Source: Molanna angustata (lineage: Eukaryota; Arthropoda; Insecta; Trichoptera; Molannidae). Taken from it: a stretch of 64,000 nt of DNA. Positions 61,200 through 64,000 of the stretch are shown piece by piece. A program made the position numbers and the translations under genes. The DNA is taken from positions 15,651,116 through 15,715,115 of the forward strand of contig OY754968.1 of assembly GCA_963576475.1 (NCBI GenBank), given 5' to 3'. Numbering within the stretch: position 1 is the stretch's first letter; each line of letters begins with the position of its first letter. The notes under the pieces were generated by a model, which was given only the letters and a program-made list of their open reading frames with translations, was not told where the DNA came from and did no database searches.

Positions 61200-63215
61200 T
61201 TTTCATTTGACAGGGAACAAAGAAAATTAAATTTTGATACGGTTAACAGGGAGCCAGGTCAGACTTTTCTCAATAAGACGAAACCAGTAATCCTCAGATT
61301 AAAATTCATTTGGCAAAGAGATAATTATATACTTACAAACAATATAGAACTATTACAAAATCTTGGATAAAGAAAACAAATTAAACACCAAGAGTTTGAG
61401 AATAGCTGGTCCGCGAACTCCGATTTATACATCCGAGCGACTTAACTATCCAAGCAAAGAGATTATCAAGCAAAATGTGCTGTAAAAGAAAAAAAAATAC
61501 TCATTTGTGTGGGTAAAAAGTGGTAAAGTTTATATTCGCAAAGAAGATGGACCTAAAGCTATTCAAATAAAAAATGAAGGTACCTTCGATCAGCTTTAAA
61601 ATAAAGGATTCAATTCATGGAGCAACATATTCCTAACAATGGGCGTTAATATTCAATATCTACAAGAGTTGGAACTTGACCACAATCAACAAGTCAACAT
61701 TATAGATGTCACGAGTTCAATAAATGACTACAATCTATCAAGGAATTCTTTGAAAATAATACACCAAAAAATAAGAAGCATTACACAAAACATTGATGAA
61801 GTTTTAATTTTTCTAAACGATCTGAATTTTGTGTTCGATGTCATTGTTTTAAGTGAGAGTTGGATATCGAGTGCATTTACATGTAAACAGATGATTAATT
61901 ACTAAGAATTTCGCTCAACCAATTGTTTAATGAAAACTGTGGTCTTGTAATATATATGTCAAAGAAGGAATAGATGTGCGTGTGGAAGAGATTATAATGA
62001 ATTTTACTAACTGTATGAAGATTTCTATAAGTAGAAGCTTGTGTATGTTAGCAATTTACAGATGGTTCACCCTATATTAAAAATATTGATAGCATTCTCG
62101 ATGAACTTCAATAAATATTTATGGAATTAAGAACAGTAAATCACAATTAATATATAATTCGTGATTAAATAAATATAAATATTTTACCAGAAAAACACAG
62201 CAAGCTAACGATGGAAGCCTTCCAACCTTCCTACAAAAAAATTATTCGATTTCCGATGACCGTTTCGGCTTATAAGGCCATAATAAAAATAGTAAAAAAA
62301 ATATAAGATACAACAAAAAGAAAAAACAATGATTCTGAGTCACGCCAAGTATAATTTCTAGACTTGTCGGCGTGTTCTCAAGACAATATCTATGTATACT
62401 TTAAAAATAACAAACAACATTACAGTAAAAAGAGACATACAAATGTAACACAAAGATGATCTTCCAAACAAACACACACTCCTTGCTATGTTACAAAAGT
62501 TATCTATTTAAAATAATAAAAAATAAATTAAATGAGAAAAAAGTAAAAGTACTCGAATACAAGGGAGGAGCAAATCATGTAAAATAAAATAAAATAAATA
62601 AATAAAAAAAAAATGTGTTGATCACATAAATGTCAATAATAAATAAATAAATAAAAAAAAAATAAAGAAATGAATAAATCAATATACATTGTTATAATAA
62701 GATAAAACAATTCACATTACACCGCAACACAATTACGAGACGACACGCAGGAATTTTCTCATGACTCCAAAGACAAACACGACATTCGGACAAAGACATT
62801 ACTATTATTTAGCTCCAAAAATTTTTAATAAGATAAAAAGTGAAATTACGGACATACAGTTGATGAATAATTTGAAACACAAGAAAACAATAGAAACATG
62901 GATTAGAAACAAGGGCATTATATACTGCGGAAACATGATCAAGCAACAATAGTTTATATTTTATTTTTATAATAGGTATATTTTATAAAAATACAAGTTT
63001 TAGTTAAATACAAGTTTAATATTTTTCTGTCAGATATAACGCAAAAAAAAAAAATTCTGCCACCTCGGTACAGGCTCAGCCTAGTGAGGTGGTGTATACC
63101 AAATAATACTATAAAAAAAATGTTTCATATAACTTATTTAAATTGTACTTTTTTGTAATATTTTTATTGTTTGTATATTGTTATATTTTGTTTGGTTTCA
63201 ATAATAAAAAAAACA
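61200..63215 (+). pseudogene. CR1/Jockey-like LINE, decayed and internally deleted
   Basis: Ordered remnants. ORF1 C-terminal end: FIWQRDNYILTNNIELLQNL, then PIYTSERL, then GKVYIRKEDGPKAIQIKNEG in shifted frames (61200-61605). Next is the endonuclease start of ORF2: SLKIIHQKIRSITQNIDEVL with FDVIVLSESWI (61639-61905). Then a gap with no RT, then the ORF2 C-terminus TFGQRHYYYLAPKIFNKIKS (62761-62952). In the 3' UTR, CCACCTC (63060-63066) pairs with GAGGTGG (63086-63092) around an AGGCT/AGCCT stem. AATAAAAAAAAC closes it. The middle, including the catalytic RT, has been deleted. Confidence 0.75.
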
Positions 63216-63299
63216 AGACATATACCTATTATTAATAATAATATTACCGATCATTCTGCGACTGCTATATGCTTTAAAAAAAATGCTTAAAAATTAATG

Positions 63300-64000
63300 A
63301 CAAGAATAATACTGCAAGGGGCCCTATCAAAATGGACTGAAGCACTCGAGAGATTTGGGCTGCGTATTAGCAGGACAAAGACTGATTTTATAGAATGCGC
63401 TTCCCAGATGGCACTGCTGTACCCAAGGTGACAAACTTCAAGTACTTAGGGTCGGTGCTCTCAGCGGATGCCAGTGTGGATACTGACGTCTCCCACAGAG
63501 TGAGCGTGGCTTGGAGGAAATGGAGAACACTCACGGGGGTTCTGTGCGATCGACGTATGCCAATCAAAACTAACGGCAAAGTTTATAAAACAGCTGAGAG
63601 ATCTGCCATGACATACGGTGCGGAGTGCTGGACAGCAAAATGTAAACATGAATCATGAAAAAGTAAAACTACATGTTATTGAAATGAAAATGCTGAGATG
63701 GGCAGGCGGGGTGACAAAGCTTGATAAAATTCGAAATGAGCTAGTAAAAGGAAGCTTTGGAGTAGCCCCCATACCAGAAAAACTCACAGAGAGCCGACTC
63801 AGATGGTATGGACATGTAATGAGAAGGCAAAATGATCATGTGGTATTACTCTGCTCTAGCACTCCCAGAAAACAGGAAAACAAAAGGACGTCCACTATCC
63901 ACATGGTGGGGTAGTATGAGTAAGCTCCATGAATAAAGCGCAAATACCAGCCCTGGCGCAGATCATCCTGGCGCCAAAGGATTAGGAGAGCCGACCCTAC
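63300..64000 (+). pseudogene. RTE-type LINE, post-RT region, cut by the window end
   Basis: Read in order with shifts: LRISRTKTDFIECA, VTNFKYLGSVLSADASVDTD, RMPIKTNGKVYKTAERSAMT, YGAECWTAK, then EMKMLRWAGGVTKLDKIRNE, SRLRWYGHVMRRQND and a QRIRRADPT-like ending. These match the ordered RTE C-terminal motifs (K-Y-L-G-S, Y-G-x-E-x-W, M-x-M-L-R-W, R-W-Y-GH-V). A TGA after CKHES and a shift near 63850 break it. The element may continue past the window. Confidence 0.8.

Overview
This is a 64-kb stretch of an AT-rich insect genome, most likely Lepidoptera. I found no intact host protein-coding gene. The order-level call is an inference from recalled lepidopteran repeat styles: the AACCGACTTTCAAAAA-type repeat at 22.4-23.0 kb, Lep1-like rolling-circle elements, tRNA-headed SINEs, and frequent GTAGGTACCTACC-type motifs. 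No database search was possible. Almost everything recognisable is a transposable element or its debris.

The dominant signal is one family of short non-autonomous rolling-circle elements, here called HINE-a. It occurs 13 times (1-209, 2378-3421, 3489-4520, 4695-4770, 7434-8504, 8626-9570, 14010-15045, 15051-16095, 17017-17976, 27000-28274 split, 27198-28186, 37520-37948, 52933-53936), totalling about 10 kb or one sixth of the window. A full copy is about 1.0 kb. It begins CCAACTGTCGAT, carries the inverse ATCGACAGTTGG just inside its 3' end, and finishes with a small hairpin and CTAG. It has a (TG)n block about 200 bp in, lies between two T residues and shows no target duplication. This is the layout of Helentron-associated elements (HINE; DINE-1 and Lep1 are known relatives). 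Copies occur as an inverted pair, a head-to-tail dimer, and a copy nested inside another copy.

The largest single element is a complete but disabled BEL/Pao LTR retrotransposon on the minus strand (28510-35065). It has nearly identical LTRs, a 5-bp target duplication TATTG, and gag, protease, RT/RNase H and integrase regions. It is broken by two gag-region frameshifts, two TGG-to-TGA stops, and a 154-bp tailed retroposon inserted in the RNase H region with a 12-bp duplication.

Layout: 0-10 kb holds a LINE tail, a palindromic MITE, HINE-a copies, a THAP-domain relic and dispersed repeats. 10-26.5 kb holds RTE-type LINE 3' ends, SINEs, HINE-a copies, and a canonical Helitron (21564-22397) containing a fresh TA-flanked MITE. 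27-36 kb holds nested HINE-a copies, the BEL element, a LINE 3' end with a minisatellite, and a tRNA-headed SINE. 37-52 kb holds RTE fragments, one with an uninterrupted 228-codon reading frame and one split by a 256-bp (AT)n tract. 52-64 kb holds a HINE-a copy, several inverted-repeat elements, and a decayed CR1/Jockey-like LINE. The remaining stretches are AT-rich and unassigned. The elements do not work together as a pathway. Their interest lies in the nested insertions, which give a relative history and several natural empty sites.
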